Shown here piece by piece: positions 26,500 to 36,103 of a stretch of DNA of 64,000 nt. This stretch comes from Nitrosomonas sp. GTDB lineage: Bacteria; Pseudomonadota; Gammaproteobacteria; Burkholderiales; Nitrosomonadaceae. Each line of letters begins with the position of its first letter. Within the stretch, counting starts at the first letter, position 1. The notes beneath the pieces were generated by a model. The model saw nothing but the letters and a program-made list of their open reading frames with translations, searched no databases and was not told where the DNA came from. Made by a program: the position numbers and the translations under genes. The DNA is taken from positions 124,001 through 188,000 of the forward strand of contig JADJES010000002.1 in the NCBI GenBank assembly GCA_016708955.1, in the 5' to 3' direction.

Positions 26500-28704
26500 A
26501 TGACTTTTATCCCGATTGGGTATGATCTAAAAAGTTTGAGGCGTTATAATACCGGCCAAAGAACCGAACAATCCGTTAAAAATTACGATATGTCACAACC
26601 ATTATTTCAGAGAACACCATTACTTGACGGCGATAATGTCAACTTAAAACGTGAAGAGATTCGTACTTATTTTCATTCGACACTGAATTGTTATGAACAG
26701 CTTTTTGAAACACTGCGTAATGATGAAGCGTACTATAAAAAACCCATTTCACTCCGTCATCCTTTGATTTTTTATCTGGGACATACGGCTACATTTTTTG
26801 TCAACAAGCTGATTCTCGCCGGACTCATTACCGAGCGCATCAATCCCAGATTAGAATCGATCTTTGCTGTCGGTGTCGATGAAATGAGCTGGGACGATCT
26901 GGATAGCGCGCATTATGATTGGCCTGCCGTGGAAGAAGTGCGTGCCTATCGCAAAACCATGCGAGCCGTGGTTGATAAATTGATTACTACGATGCCGCTG
27001 ACCTTGCCGATCTCCTGGGACAGTCCTTGGTGGCCGATTCTAATGGGCATCGAACATGAACGTATCCATCTGGAAACCTCCTCCGTATTGATTCGTCAGC
27101 ATGCGCTTGAATTTGTGCAACCGCACCCGGATTGGCAACCTTGCCGCAAATCTGGAATCGCGCCAACCAATGAACTGATTCCCGTTGCAGCCGGCACTGT
27201 GACCATCGGCAAAAGCAAAACCGATGCCACGCATTATGGCTGGGATAACGAATACGGCTCGCACAGCGCGGATATCTCCGCGTTCCAAGCAAGCAAATAT
27301 CTGGTCAGTAATCAGGAATTTTTACCTTTTGTAGTAGCCAATGGCTATCACACGGAGAGTTTTTGGCCGGAAGAAGGCCGTTCATGGAAAAAATTTACCC
27401 TGGCTGAACACCCCGCTTTCTGGGTATCCAAAGACGGTGTCTGGTATCTGCGGGTGATGACCGAAGAAATACCGATGCCGTGGGACTGGCCGGTCGAAGT
27501 CAATTATCACGAGGCGAAAGCGTTTTGTAACTGGAAAGCGGCTACCACCGGGCAGCCCGTGCGGTTGCCGACGGAAGACGAATGGTACCGGTTGTACGAT
27601 GTCGCCCAGTTATCCGAGGTGCCGGTCAATACACCGGCTGCTGGCAATCTGCATCTGGATTATTACGCGTCCAGTTGCCCGGTGACTGAATTTCCGCAGG
27701 GTGAATTTTTCGATATCACCGGTAATGTCTGGCAATGGACTGAAACGCCTACTTATCCCTTTGCCGGTTTTGATGTGCATACGTTGTATGACGACTTCAC
27801 CACGCCTACTTTTGACAATCAGCACAATCTCATCAAGGGTGGTTCCTGGGTTGCTTGCGGCAATGAAACGCTACGCAGCGCACGTTATGCATTTCGCCGG
27901 CATTTCTTTCAGCATGCGGGATTTCGTTATGTCGTTACCGACACACCGGCGATTCTGCAAAGTTCCAACTATGAAACCGACAAACTGCTGTCGGAATATG
28001 CTGAATTTCATTATGGCGATACCTATTTTGATGTGCCGAATTTCCCCAAAGCCTTGGCTGAAATTGCCATCGCTGCGATGGCTAACCGGCCGAAACGCAC
28101 GGCACTAGATTTGGGTTGCGCATCCGGCCGCTCCACGTTTGAATTGGCGCGCGATTTCGATCATGTCACCGGCATAGATTTCTCCGCGCGCTTTATTGGT
28201 CAAGGCGTGCAACTGGTGCAACAAGGCATACTGCGCTACACGCTGACCGACGAGGGCGAACTGGTATCCTACAAAGAACGCACACTGAGCAACCTGGGGC
28301 TGGATGCAATCAAACATAAAGTCGAGTTTTTCCAGGGCGATGCGTGCAACCTGAAACCCATTTTCACCGGTTATGACCTGATTCTCGCCGCCAATTTGAT
28401 CGATCGTTTGTACGATCCGGCCAAATTGCTCAACAGTATTCACACACGTATCAATAGCGGCGGCCTGCTGATGATCACATCGCCTTACACCTGGTTGGCC
28501 GAGCACACGAAAAAAGAAGCCTGGGTCGGCGGATTCAAACGCGATGGGGAGAATTTCACCACCTTGGACGGCCTGAAAGAAATCCTGGGCAGCCATTTTC
28601 GCTTGATTCAAGGCCCGCAAGCCGTGCCTTTTGTCATTCGCGAAACCAAGCGTAAGTTTCAGCATACGCTGTCAGAAGTCACGATCTGGGAGAAGATTGC
28701 TTGA
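26500..28704 (+). CDS. ovoA: 5-histidylcysteine sulfoxide synthase/methyltransferase (ovothiol A synthesis)
   Basis: The 734-residue OvoA joins cysteine to histidine with oxygen and later N-methylates 5-thiohistidine. Order: an N-terminal DinB-like helical region with the iron ligands in HERIHLE (HX3HXE, near residue 184) and an earlier His in LGHTATF; a formylglycine-generating-type domain near 235-480 (FDITGNVWQWTETPTYPF, then GGSWVACGNETLRSARY); then a SAM methyltransferase from about 525 with ALDLGCASGRSTFELARDF. Length and order match bacterial OvoA. ATG at 26590 (MSQPLFQRTPLL) is a likelier start than 26500, because family proteins begin there. It overlaps ovoB by four bases (TTGA). Confidence 0.93.
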   Translation: MTFIPIGYDLKSLRRYNTGQRTEQSVKNYDMSQPLFQRTPLLDGDNVNLKREEIRTYFHSTLNCYEQLFETLRNDEAYYKKPISLRHPLIFYLGHTATFFVNKLILAGLITERINPRLESIFAVGVDEMSWDDLDSAHYDWPAVEEVRAYRKTMRAVVDKLITTMPLTLPISWDSPWWPILMGIEHERIHLETSSVLIRQHALEFVQPHPDWQPCRKSGIAPTNELIPVAAGTVTIGKSKTDATHYGWDNEYGSHSADISAFQASKYLVSNQEFLPFVVANGYHTESFWPEEGRSWKKFTLAEHPAFWVSKDGVWYLRVMTEEIPMPWDWPVEVNYHEAKAFCNWKAATTGQPVRLPTEDEWYRLYDVAQLSEVPVNTPAAGNLHLDYYASSCPVTEFPQGEFFDITGNVWQWTETPTYPFAGFDVHTLYDDFTTPTFDNQHNLIKGGSWVACGNETLRSARYAFRRHFFQHAGFRYVVTDTPAILQSSNYETDKLLSEYAEFHYGDTYFDVPNFPKALAEIAIAAMANRPKRTALDLGCASGRSTFELARDFDHVTGIDFSARFIGQGVQLVQQGILRYTLTDEGELVSYKERTLSNLGLDAIKHKVEFFQGDACNLKPIFTGYDLILAANLIDRLYDPAKLLNSIHTRINSGGLLMITSPYTWLAEHTKKEAWVGGFKRDGENFTTLDGLKEILGSHFRLIQGPQAVPFVIRETKRKFQHTLSEVTIWEKIA

Positions 28705-29870
28705 GCAGTGGTTTTGATTTTGACCGAGAAATCAACCGCGAGGGCACTCACAGCGTCAAGTATGACGGGCGGCAAAACATGTTTGGCAAAAGCGACGTCA
28801 TCCCGGTGTGGGTGGCCGACATGGATTTTGCCGCGCCGCCCGCAGTCACCCGGGCACTGACAGAACGCGCCGCTCATCCGATTTATGGCTACACGCTTTT
28901 TCCGGACAGTCTATACGAAGCCCTGATTAGCTGGATGCAGCGGCGCCACGGCTGGGTCATACAACGCGATTGGATCATTCTGTGTCCCGGCGTGGTTCCC
29001 TCTATTAATGCGGCGGTGATGGCGTTTACGCAACCCGGTGAATCCGTCATTATCCAACCTCCGGTGTATTTCCCGTTTTTCTCCGCCGTCACCCAAACCG
29101 GCAGAAAACTGATCCAAAATCCGCTGCATCTGGAAAATGGCCGCTACACCATCGATTTTGACCATTTGGAACAATGCGCCAAGGATGCGAAACTGCTATT
29201 GCTTTGCTCGCCGCATAACCCGGTCGGCCGAGTCTGGCAACCCGCTGAACTGGAGCGGCTACTAGAGATCGCCGCAAAACATGATCTGATCATTTTTTCC
29301 GATGAAATTCATGCCGACTTGATCTATCCCGGCAATCAACACCATACGCTGGCCGCTTTCCCGGAACACGCTGCAAAAATCATCACCGCTGTCGCGCCGA
29401 GCAAAACCTTCAACATTCCCGGATTGAACCTGTCAGCGCTGATTATTCCAGACAAATCCATCCACAATGCCGTCACGCAAGTGTTTAACACTCTGCATAT
29501 CAGCGCATCCAACCCGTTCAGCATCGCCGCCTTTGAAGCCGCTTACCGCGAAGGCGAAGCCTGGCTGGAAGCGCTATTGATTTATCTGCGTGATACGCGC
29601 GATTGCGTGGAATCCTTTTTGGCCGAACATTTGCCGGAAATTAAAGTCATCAAAGCCGAAGGCACGTACTTGTTATGGCTGGATTGCCGGGCATGGAATA
29701 GGACCGACGCGCAACTCAAACATTTTTTTATCCAGGAAGCGGGAGTCGGCATGAGTCCGGGAATTTTGTTTGGTGCGGAAGGCAGCGGGTTTATGCGGTT
29801 GAATATTGGTGCGCCGCGTCAGGCGGTTTTAAGTGTGTTAGAAAGAATCAGACAAGCGAAGTGCAGATAA
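28701..29870 (+). CDS. ovoB: PLP-dependent C-S lyase of ovothiol synthesis
   Basis: A 389-residue fold-type I aminotransferase-like enzyme of the PatB/MalY group. It should cleave the histidylcysteine sulfoxide made by OvoA to release 5-thiohistidine. Marks are YDGRQNMFGKSDVIPVWVAD at the start (substrate-binding), GYTLFPDSLYEALISW, VIIQPPVYFPF near 113, LLLCSPHNPVGRVW near 170, SDEIHADL near 205, and the PLP lysine in APSKTFNIPGL near 237. The start is TTG at 28701 within the last codons of ovoA, so it is coupled to ovoA translation. Position directly after ovoA makes the assignment strong despite its general PatB-like sequence. Confidence 0.88.
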   Translation: MSSGFDFDREINREGTHSVKYDGRQNMFGKSDVIPVWVADMDFAAPPAVTRALTERAAHPIYGYTLFPDSLYEALISWMQRRHGWVIQRDWIILCPGVVPSINAAVMAFTQPGESVIIQPPVYFPFFSAVTQTGRKLIQNPLHLENGRYTIDFDHLEQCAKDAKLLLLCSPHNPVGRVWQPAELERLLEIAAKHDLIIFSDEIHADLIYPGNQHHTLAAFPEHAAKIITAVAPSKTFNIPGLNLSALIIPDKSIHNAVTQVFNTLHISASNPFSIAAFEAAYREGEAWLEALLIYLRDTRDCVESFLAEHLPEIKVIKAEGTYLLWLDCRAWNRTDAQLKHFFIQEAGVGMSPGILFGAEGSGFMRLNIGAPRQAVLSVLERIRQAKCR

Positions 29871-29949
29871 TTCTCATACGATCAATTGGCTTGGTTTTCC
29901 TTGTATTTAAACTTGCAAACCACCTAAATCAGTTTCATATACGCTAAAT

Positions 29950-29977
29950 GTTGGGCTTCCCTTCGTTTCAGCCCAAC
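29950..29977. terminator. hairpin between convergent genes
   Basis: Stem GTTGGGCT/AGCCCAAC (8 bp) with a 12-base loop lies between ovoB and the GGDEF/EAL gene. No long T run follows, so it is a weak candidate terminator. Confidence 0.45.
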
Positions 29978-30008
29978 CTGCGTGCTTCGGATAGACAGTT
30001 TTTACCGC

Positions 30009-32558
30009 TCAGTTGTCATGTGCTGGTGGTGTCACTTTCTGAGAAGCACTTAAAGATTTTTCCGGACCGGAATCAAAGAGCTGTGGCTCAGCGAGCCAGA
30101 ATCCTTGAGCGTAATCGATACCCATATTTTCCAGGAGCTGAAAAGTTTGGGCGTTTTCGACCCATCCGGCGATGGTTTTGAGCCGCATGACATGTCCGAT
30201 GCGGTTGATCGATTCGACCATCGCATGATCTACCGGATCGGTGGCCATATCCTTGATCAGCCGTCCGTCGATTTTCAGATAATCCAGCGGGAAGTTTTTC
30301 AAATAACCGAATGACGACACGCCGCTGCCAAAATTGTCGATGGCGATACGGCAACCCAATTCTTTGAGGGTTGAAATAAAATGCATGACATGTTTTAAAT
30401 CAGCCAGTGCAATATGTTCGGTGATTTCAAAACAGATATTGGCAGGATTTATTTTGCTGGCTCTGATGCTGTCCACTGCAAAATTGAGAAAATCCGTGTT
30501 TCCGAGCGCTTGTGCGGACAAGTTGATGGTGTAAACGGCGTTGGATGGCTGGCGAGCGTGCGCCTTGAGTAACTTGAATAATTGTTGTATCACCCAGCGA
30601 TCGATCATCAGCATCTGGTCATGCCGTTCGGCAGAGGGAAGAAACGCGCCCGGCATGATCAATTGGCCGTGCTCATCCTTCAGGCGCAGCAGGATCTCGC
30701 CATGTTCCTCCAAGCCATTTTTGCCGGAGATCGCCTGGATCGGTTGGAAATACAAATATAGCCGCTGATCGGCGATGGCCTGTTGAATACGCGGCAGCCA
30801 CTGCATTTCACCCGGTTTTTGCTGCTTATCAGCCGCTTGATACACATGAACCCGGTTCCGTCCCTGATCTTTGGCCTCATAACACGCGCTATCGGCTGCA
30901 TTGAGTGCATGGGCAAGACCTTCATTGGCGTGGGTGATGGGGAACAATCCGATGCTGACGCCAATTGTGAAAGTCTTGTTTTGATAGTGATAGCGATAGT
31001 TTTGCACCAGTTCACGCAAAGTCTGCGCGACTTGTACTGCTTCATTTTGCGGGCAATGTTCCAGAATAATGCCAAATTCGTCGCCACCGAGACGTGCCAG
31101 CGTATCCCGTGTACGCAGCTTGGATTGGAACAAAACTGTCACCTGGCGCAACAATTCATCTCCGGCGCTATGCCCGCAAGAGTCATTGATGATTTTAAAT
31201 TGATCCAGGTCGAGATATAGCAACGCATGCGTGTCATTTTTGCGCGTCGATGCCAGGATTTTGCTGAGGCGGGTCTCAAATTCCTTGCGATTCAACAGAC
31301 CGGTCAGGGAATCATGCGTTGCCTGGTAGGTGAGTTTTTGCGTTATTTTGCGTTGTTCTGTGACATCCCGGAAGGTTATTACGGTTCCAATTACATGTTC
31401 TTGCTCGTTCTGAATCGGCGCTACGGAATAATCGATGATCCATTCTTGCTTGTCTTTACGGATCAGCAAGCATTCGCGATGGCCTTTGATATTTCCGGAT
31501 TTATTTAAGTGGCCGTCGAGCGGGTCTTTAACAGGCTTCCGGGTGGCCGTATCCAGAATGTTAAAAACTTGTTGCAGCGGTGCACCATTGGCATCCTGGT
31601 TGTGCCAGCCGGTGAATATTTCAGCGACCGGGTTTAAATAGGTAATTTTTCCGCTGGAATCGGTGGTGATCACCGCGTCTCCGATACTGGCTAGAGTAAC
31701 TTGAAAGAGCTCTTTTTCCTGATGCAGAATATCATTGGCTAAGGCGAGCGCTTCCGTGCGTTCCATGACACGTTGTTCCAATTGTTCTTTGACAGTTTGT
31801 AATGTTTTTTGCGACCGGTCTTTTTCTGCGATTTGCGTTTGTAATACCCGATTGATCGCGTTCTGGCGATCCTTGGCTTGGATCAGGCGCTTTAACAGGT
31901 CGAAATTTTCGAAGCGGAATTTAAGCGAATCCGAGACGGTGTGGTACAGCCGATGCGAAATGCTTCCCATCGCGAAAACGAAAAGCAGATAAGTAAGCGC
32001 AAGAATGAGATGAATGTCACTTTCATGCGTGATGACCTGATAGGTAAAGGGCAAGACAACGGGTATTGAGAAGGCTGAAAAGGCCCACTTGTACGATGAT
32101 AATGTGGCCATTGCACCCGCAACCATGCCACCGAGCAGGTAGGCAAGAAATAGCTGGTGCATTGCGCTGCCGCTCACAAAAAGTATGCTGCCCGCGATGC
32201 CCCAGAGTACTCCCGATAACAACGTGCCGATTAAAAACCGGCGCCCCCAGACGGGTGATTCGGTAATAGCCGGTTTTTTGCGGAAATAGGATTTGACCAG
32301 CAGGAATCGGGCGAAAGTAAGCAGATAGATTGCCGCTAGCCAGCTTACCAGCCAGATTTTTGCAACGAGATTCCAGAAAACAAAAGTAAGCGCTGCGGCA
32401 ATGATCAGCGAAACAATAAGCGCTTTAGGTGCTTGCTGGTAAAGCAGTTTTATCTGTTCGGCCAGCAGTTCGGCAGCGTGATCGGATTGCTGGAACCGGG
32501 AATTCATTGTGTGCTGATTGAAGTTGGATTCCATGTAATCATTATTCATTGCGGACAA
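30009..32558 (-). CDS. membrane PAS-GGDEF-EAL protein (cyclic di-GMP turnover)
   Basis: An 849-residue inner membrane protein. It has six or so spans (residues about 45-210), a coiled linker (QTVKEQLEQRVMERTEAL), a PAS domain near 285-400 (LASIGDAVITTDSSGKITYL), GGDEF near 415-575 with intact LARLGGDEFGIILE, and EAL near 590-835. The diguanylate cyclase site looks active. In EAL the first motif is EILLRL and the later DDFGSG motif reads DNFGSG, with the second Asp replaced by Asn, so phosphodiesterase activity is doubtful. It converges on ovoB and is divergent from the fadL-type gene. The signal it senses is unknown. Confidence 0.9.
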   Translation of the reverse strand: MSAMNNDYMESNFNQHTMNSRFQQSDHAAELLAEQIKLLYQQAPKALIVSLIIAAALTFVFWNLVAKIWLVSWLAAIYLLTFARFLLVKSYFRKKPAITESPVWGRRFLIGTLLSGVLWGIAGSILFVSGSAMHQLFLAYLLGGMVAGAMATLSSYKWAFSAFSIPVVLPFTYQVITHESDIHLILALTYLLFVFAMGSISHRLYHTVSDSLKFRFENFDLLKRLIQAKDRQNAINRVLQTQIAEKDRSQKTLQTVKEQLEQRVMERTEALALANDILHQEKELFQVTLASIGDAVITTDSSGKITYLNPVAEIFTGWHNQDANGAPLQQVFNILDTATRKPVKDPLDGHLNKSGNIKGHRECLLIRKDKQEWIIDYSVAPIQNEQEHVIGTVITFRDVTEQRKITQKLTYQATHDSLTGLLNRKEFETRLSKILASTRKNDTHALLYLDLDQFKIINDSCGHSAGDELLRQVTVLFQSKLRTRDTLARLGGDEFGIILEHCPQNEAVQVAQTLRELVQNYRYHYQNKTFTIGVSIGLFPITHANEGLAHALNAADSACYEAKDQGRNRVHVYQAADKQQKPGEMQWLPRIQQAIADQRLYLYFQPIQAISGKNGLEEHGEILLRLKDEHGQLIMPGAFLPSAERHDQMLMIDRWVIQQLFKLLKAHARQPSNAVYTINLSAQALGNTDFLNFAVDSIRASKINPANICFEITEHIALADLKHVMHFISTLKELGCRIAIDNFGSGVSSFGYLKNFPLDYLKIDGRLIKDMATDPVDHAMVESINRIGHVMRLKTIAGWVENAQTFQLLENMGIDYAQGFWLAEPQLFDSGPEKSLSASQKVTPPAHDN

Positions 32559-32831
32559 ATTGGATGGATTGTACGCCGCTTGCTAAAGAATTCTTCATTC
32601 AACCGGAGGCTGTTTATCCGATATAAAGAAGTATATAATTCATTTTCAATGAGTTGTGTTGAAAAAACGGGTGTGCAGGTTACTTGAGTGACAATGCTGT
32701 TTTCGAGTCGAATCCGGAGTATGCTCATTTTTGAGGTGTCAGATAATTCTTATTGACAATGGGAAAATTATACTTAGTATTTTTTGTAAGTAAAGCAAGC
32801 AGTCGTGTGCGCTGACCTACTGAGATATGCA

Positions 32832-34238
32832 ATGAACTCAATTGAACAAGATAATTACGGGAATGAGCTGGTTAATGCACACTGTATCCCAGCGTGTTTT
32901 GTTCATCGCAGTATTACGCATTACATCGGTTTCCTTCTATTTGTTGTTTCAATGCCAGTAATGAGCGCCGGTATTGCAGTGATGGAACAGAGTGTCAAGG
33001 AATTGGGGCAGGCCTTTTCCGGCGCACCAACCAATATTGACGACGGAAGTATGGTGTTCTTTAATCCTGGTGCGATGAGTCAAGTTCGCGGTAAGCTGGT
33101 TTCGGTAGCCGGATATGTCATTGCACCTTCCGCGACTTTCCAGAATAGCGCGTCACATATGAGTCCGATGCTGGGCGGTGCGCCGTTAAACGGCGGTAAT
33201 GGCGGGGATTCGGGAAATTTGGTTTTTATTCCCAATATCTATTATGTGCAGGCGCTGACAAAGCGGGTGGCTTTCGGTTTTGGGTTTAATATCCCATTTG
33301 GCACGAGAAATAGTTATCATTCGGATTGGAAAGGGCGCTATCAAGCCCTCGATTCGGAAATTTTTACCTTCAACTTTAATCCATCGTTATCTTTTAAAGT
33401 CACCGAAAAGTTCTCGGTTGGCGCCGGTTTCAACATGCAGTATCTGAAATCCAGTTTGACCAATGCCGTTGATTTTGGAACAACCTGCGTGCAGGCACTG
33501 CATAGTATCGCGGGCTGTGCCAGTCAAGGCCTGTTGCCGCAAGCCGCAGACGGACATGCTTCACTCAAGGGGGACAGTGTTGGATTTGGCTATAATTTCG
33601 GCGCCTTCTATGCGTTGAATCAAGATACTCGGTTGGGTGTCAGTTATCGCTCCAGAATTACGCATGATGTGCATGGCAATGCGAATTTATCCGTGCCGAG
33701 TAATGCCATGTTATTGACGGGAAGAGGGAGTGTCGAGACCAACGCACTTACTTCAATCACACTACCCGATAATGTTTTGTTTGGTTTCTCGCATCGTATT
33801 AATCCCCGCTGGGCTTTCTCCGCAGATGCTTTGTGGACGCATTGGAGTCTTATCAACGAACTCAGAACAAATTTTTCTTCGCCGCAGCCTGATGATGTGC
33901 AATATCTGAAATGGAATGACACTTGGCGCTATGCGGTTGGCGTCAATTATTTCTCAGAAACCAATAAATGGATATTCCGCACCGGATTTGCCTACGATCA
34001 AACGCCCGTTCCGGATGCACAGCACAGATCAGCGCGTATTCCTGATAGCAGCCGTTACTGGCTAACAGCTGGTTTGACTTATGCACTGTTAAAAAATGTG
34101 AATATCCACGCTGCTTACGCACACTTGTTTATGAACGATGCCCCGATTAATAACCGAGGATCAACTGCTGGTTTTCTCGTTGGACAATATTCGGAACAAA
34201 TCAATATCGGCGGCCTGCAACTGGACTGGCGTTTCTGA
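32832..34238 (+). CDS. FadL/OmpP1-type outer membrane porin
   Basis: A protein of about 468 residues in the FadL family of outer-membrane beta barrels for hydrophobic compounds. After a signal peptide region (IGFLLFVVSMPVMSA) comes GIAVMEQSVKELGQAFSG with the N-terminal plug motif, then DDGSMVFFNPGAMSQ (NPA-like motif). The barrel strands end on LDWRF with the terminal Phe. FadL proteins move long-chain fatty acids or aromatics across the outer membrane. The open frame could start at GTG 32805, but ATG 32832 is more usual; the signal peptide is long in either case. It is monocistronic. Confidence 0.88.
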   Translation: MNSIEQDNYGNELVNAHCIPACFVHRSITHYIGFLLFVVSMPVMSAGIAVMEQSVKELGQAFSGAPTNIDDGSMVFFNPGAMSQVRGKLVSVAGYVIAPSATFQNSASHMSPMLGGAPLNGGNGGDSGNLVFIPNIYYVQALTKRVAFGFGFNIPFGTRNSYHSDWKGRYQALDSEIFTFNFNPSLSFKVTEKFSVGAGFNMQYLKSSLTNAVDFGTTCVQALHSIAGCASQGLLPQAADGHASLKGDSVGFGYNFGAFYALNQDTRLGVSYRSRITHDVHGNANLSVPSNAMLLTGRGSVETNALTSITLPDNVLFGFSHRINPRWAFSADALWTHWSLINELRTNFSSPQPDDVQYLKWNDTWRYAVGVNYFSETNKWIFRTGFAYDQTPVPDAQHRSARIPDSSRYWLTAGLTYALLKNVNIHAAYAHLFMNDAPINNRGSTAGFLVGQYSEQINIGGLQLDWRF

Positions 34239-34329
34239 TCTAACTCCTGTATGGGTGCAAGTACCAAAATCCCCCTGTGTCAGGCTAGTTGTCGCTTCTA
34301 AGAATTAATTATTTTAAGAGGAGTCAATC

Positions 34330-34994
34330 GTGGAATCAAAGTATTCAGAAGCGTTTATTGAACAGGCGTTAGTCAATATCGAAAACTCGTATATGAAACT
34401 CCTGGATTCGAGGATTATTTTTGGCAAGCTACGGTTATTTCTGAAATTAGTGAGCTCAACATTGGTAGCCGACCCGCTTTCCGTACCAACTCGCGACGAA
34501 TAGAAGACTTGCGTGCGATACCGTGGGTATTTAGTTGCAATTGAAACTTGGAATATGTTGCACCCCAACACTGGATTAGTATTACTACAAGAGATGTATC
34601 GTGAATGGCCATTTTTCCATACGCTACTCTCAAATATGGATATGGATATGGATATGGATATGGATATGGATATGGATATGGCGAAAAGTGACATTGCTAT
34701 CGCCTCACGCTATGCAGGCTTAGTTAGTGACGAGAAACTTCGTCCACAAATTGGGAAAGAATGCAAGCCGCGCTTAATGCAATTCTTGCCATTACAGAAC
34801 AAACCACTTTGCTTGAGAATAGCCCTGTACTGGCGAGAATGATTCATTACCGCTTTGCTTATCTTGATCCCCTTAACCATCTGCAACTTGAATTAATGAA
34901 GCGATATCGAAGGGGACAGCAAGATGATTGGATTAAACATGGAATTTATCTAAGCATTAACGGAATTGCTGCTGGATTACGCAATAGTGGTTAA
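34330..34994 (+). pseudogene. ppc: phosphoenolpyruvate carboxylase, C-terminal remnant
   Basis: PEP carboxylase (about 900 residues) makes oxaloacetate. Only some 220 codons of the C-terminal region survive here, in three frames: EDYFWQATVISEISELNIG and SRPAFRTNSRRIEDLRAIPW, then LLQEMYREWPFFHTLLSN and AKSDIAIASRYAGLVSDEK, then SPVLARMIHYRFAYLDPLNH and LSINGIAAGLRNSG at the true end. The part with the glycine-rich FHGRGGS loop is missing. A hexanucleotide repeat sits where NMDMVLAKSD would be expected. It is non-functional. It probably resulted from a deletion that removed most of the gene. Confidence 0.88.
34636..34680 (+). repeat. (ATGGAT)7 hexanucleotide tandem repeat
   Basis: Seven perfect copies of ATGGAT plus a final ATG lie in the ppc remnant. 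They encode alternating Met-Asp in frame, starting from the MDM that PEP carboxylases normally have here. Confidence 0.95.
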
Positions 34995-35081
34995 TTCATT
35001 TTACTAAAGTATATTTATAACAGACCACTTAGGGGTTATGCAGCAAGAGAATCTGTTCGTTAAGTATGCACTTTAATGTAA

Positions 35082-35222
35082 GGGCACTTCTAAAAATCCA
35101 AATTTCGTCACAACACTTTGTTACTCGAAAAAAATGTTTCCTTACATATCATGCATATGCTGCGTAACCATTTTTTTCTCGTGCCTCGTTTTGTTTAGAA
35201 CTTTGAATTTTTAGAAGTGCCC
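35082..35222. repeat. MITE, copy 2 (141 bp, inverted)
   Basis: Same element as at 13381, in the opposite orientation, with ends GGGCACTTCTAAAAAT and flanking direct repeat GTAA. Confidence 0.9.
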
Positions 35223-35272
35223 GTAATAAACTATGCCCCATGCTCAAACTGAATTTGATTGCACAAGCTTAC

Positions 35273-35903
35273 TCATTTAACATGAATCCCACATTCGCGC
35301 TTCTCGTCCGCTTTTGCGGGATCGAAGTAATCCCACTCATTAGGCAGGTTGTGTTGTTCCAGATAATTTTCCATGTCAGCATCCGTCCAGTAAAAGACAG
35401 GGCTGATCTTGATTGTGTCATAAGTCTCATCCGCGGAGAGGATATCCAGTCTGGCACGTTGCGGATTTTGTACTTTGCGTAATGCAGTGAACCATACTGT
35501 GGGCGCAAGTTCCTGCATACCACGTTGAAAGGGCTCTAATTTCATCATCGCGCTGAATTTCTTCAGCTCAGCTTCATCGTTAATACTCGGAACGAGACCA
35601 TAAATTGCATCACGATGGGCAGTCGTTAGCTTGGGTACATAGATTTTGAGATTGAGATGGAGCATATCGCGGAGCTTCTCGGCATACCGGTAAGTGGCTG
35701 CCCGATTGTAACCGTGATCTACCCAAAGCACGGGAATATCCGGTTGCACCTGAACGCAGTGATGCAGAACAACTGCTTCAAAAGGGCGGAAATTAGTTGA
35801 CACTATGGCATGACCGTTTGCCCGTTCAATGCCCCACCGTACTACTTCTAGCGCGGATTTATTTTAACACCGCGTTGTAAGCTGCAATTTGATTATTTGT
35901 CAT
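35273..35903 (-). pseudogene. cysH: phosphoadenylyl-sulfate reductase (CysH), frameshifted
   Basis: CysH reduces PAPS or APS to sulfite in cysteine synthesis. The frame from ATG 35901-35903 starts MTNNQIAAYNAVL and stops after 14 codons. Removing one A from the AAAA run near 35868 continues it as NKSALEVVRWGIERANG, giving 209 residues. Marks are VLWVDHGYNRAATYRYAEKL near residue 60 and RKVQNPQRARLDIL near 145. The C-terminal KRECGIHVK carries the catalytic ECGxH cysteine of the E. coli-type enzyme; the CC and CxxC iron-sulfur ligands of APS reductases are absent. It is divergent from the peroxiredoxin gene. One base separates it from function. Confidence 0.85.
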
Positions 35904-36103
35904 TTCTATTACTTCAGATCTTTTATGCAAAAACCTTGTCAAATTTTTTACTTGCATCGTTACATAGTCATGTTGACAAGCATCATATTAAGAAAGCAGA
36001 GAAAAAAATGTTACTTTCTTTAGATTGGCTTCATACCTGTAATTATGTAATTGGATTTACTCAATGCTCAAAGATTCCTTCACATAACCAGAATGGAGAA
36101 ATA

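Noticed and set aside
28105..28665. A 186-codon minus-strand frame
   Set aside because: It is antisense to the methyltransferase domain of ovoA, without family resemblance or ribosome site.
34636..34680. A CRISPR-like or VNTR regulatory array
   Set aside because: The unit is only six bases with no spacers; it is a microsatellite. No CRISPR array was found anywhere in the window.
34314..34694. A minus-strand frame with repeated Ile-Ser
   Set aside because: The repeat is simply the reverse of the ATGGAT hexamers in the ppc remnant.
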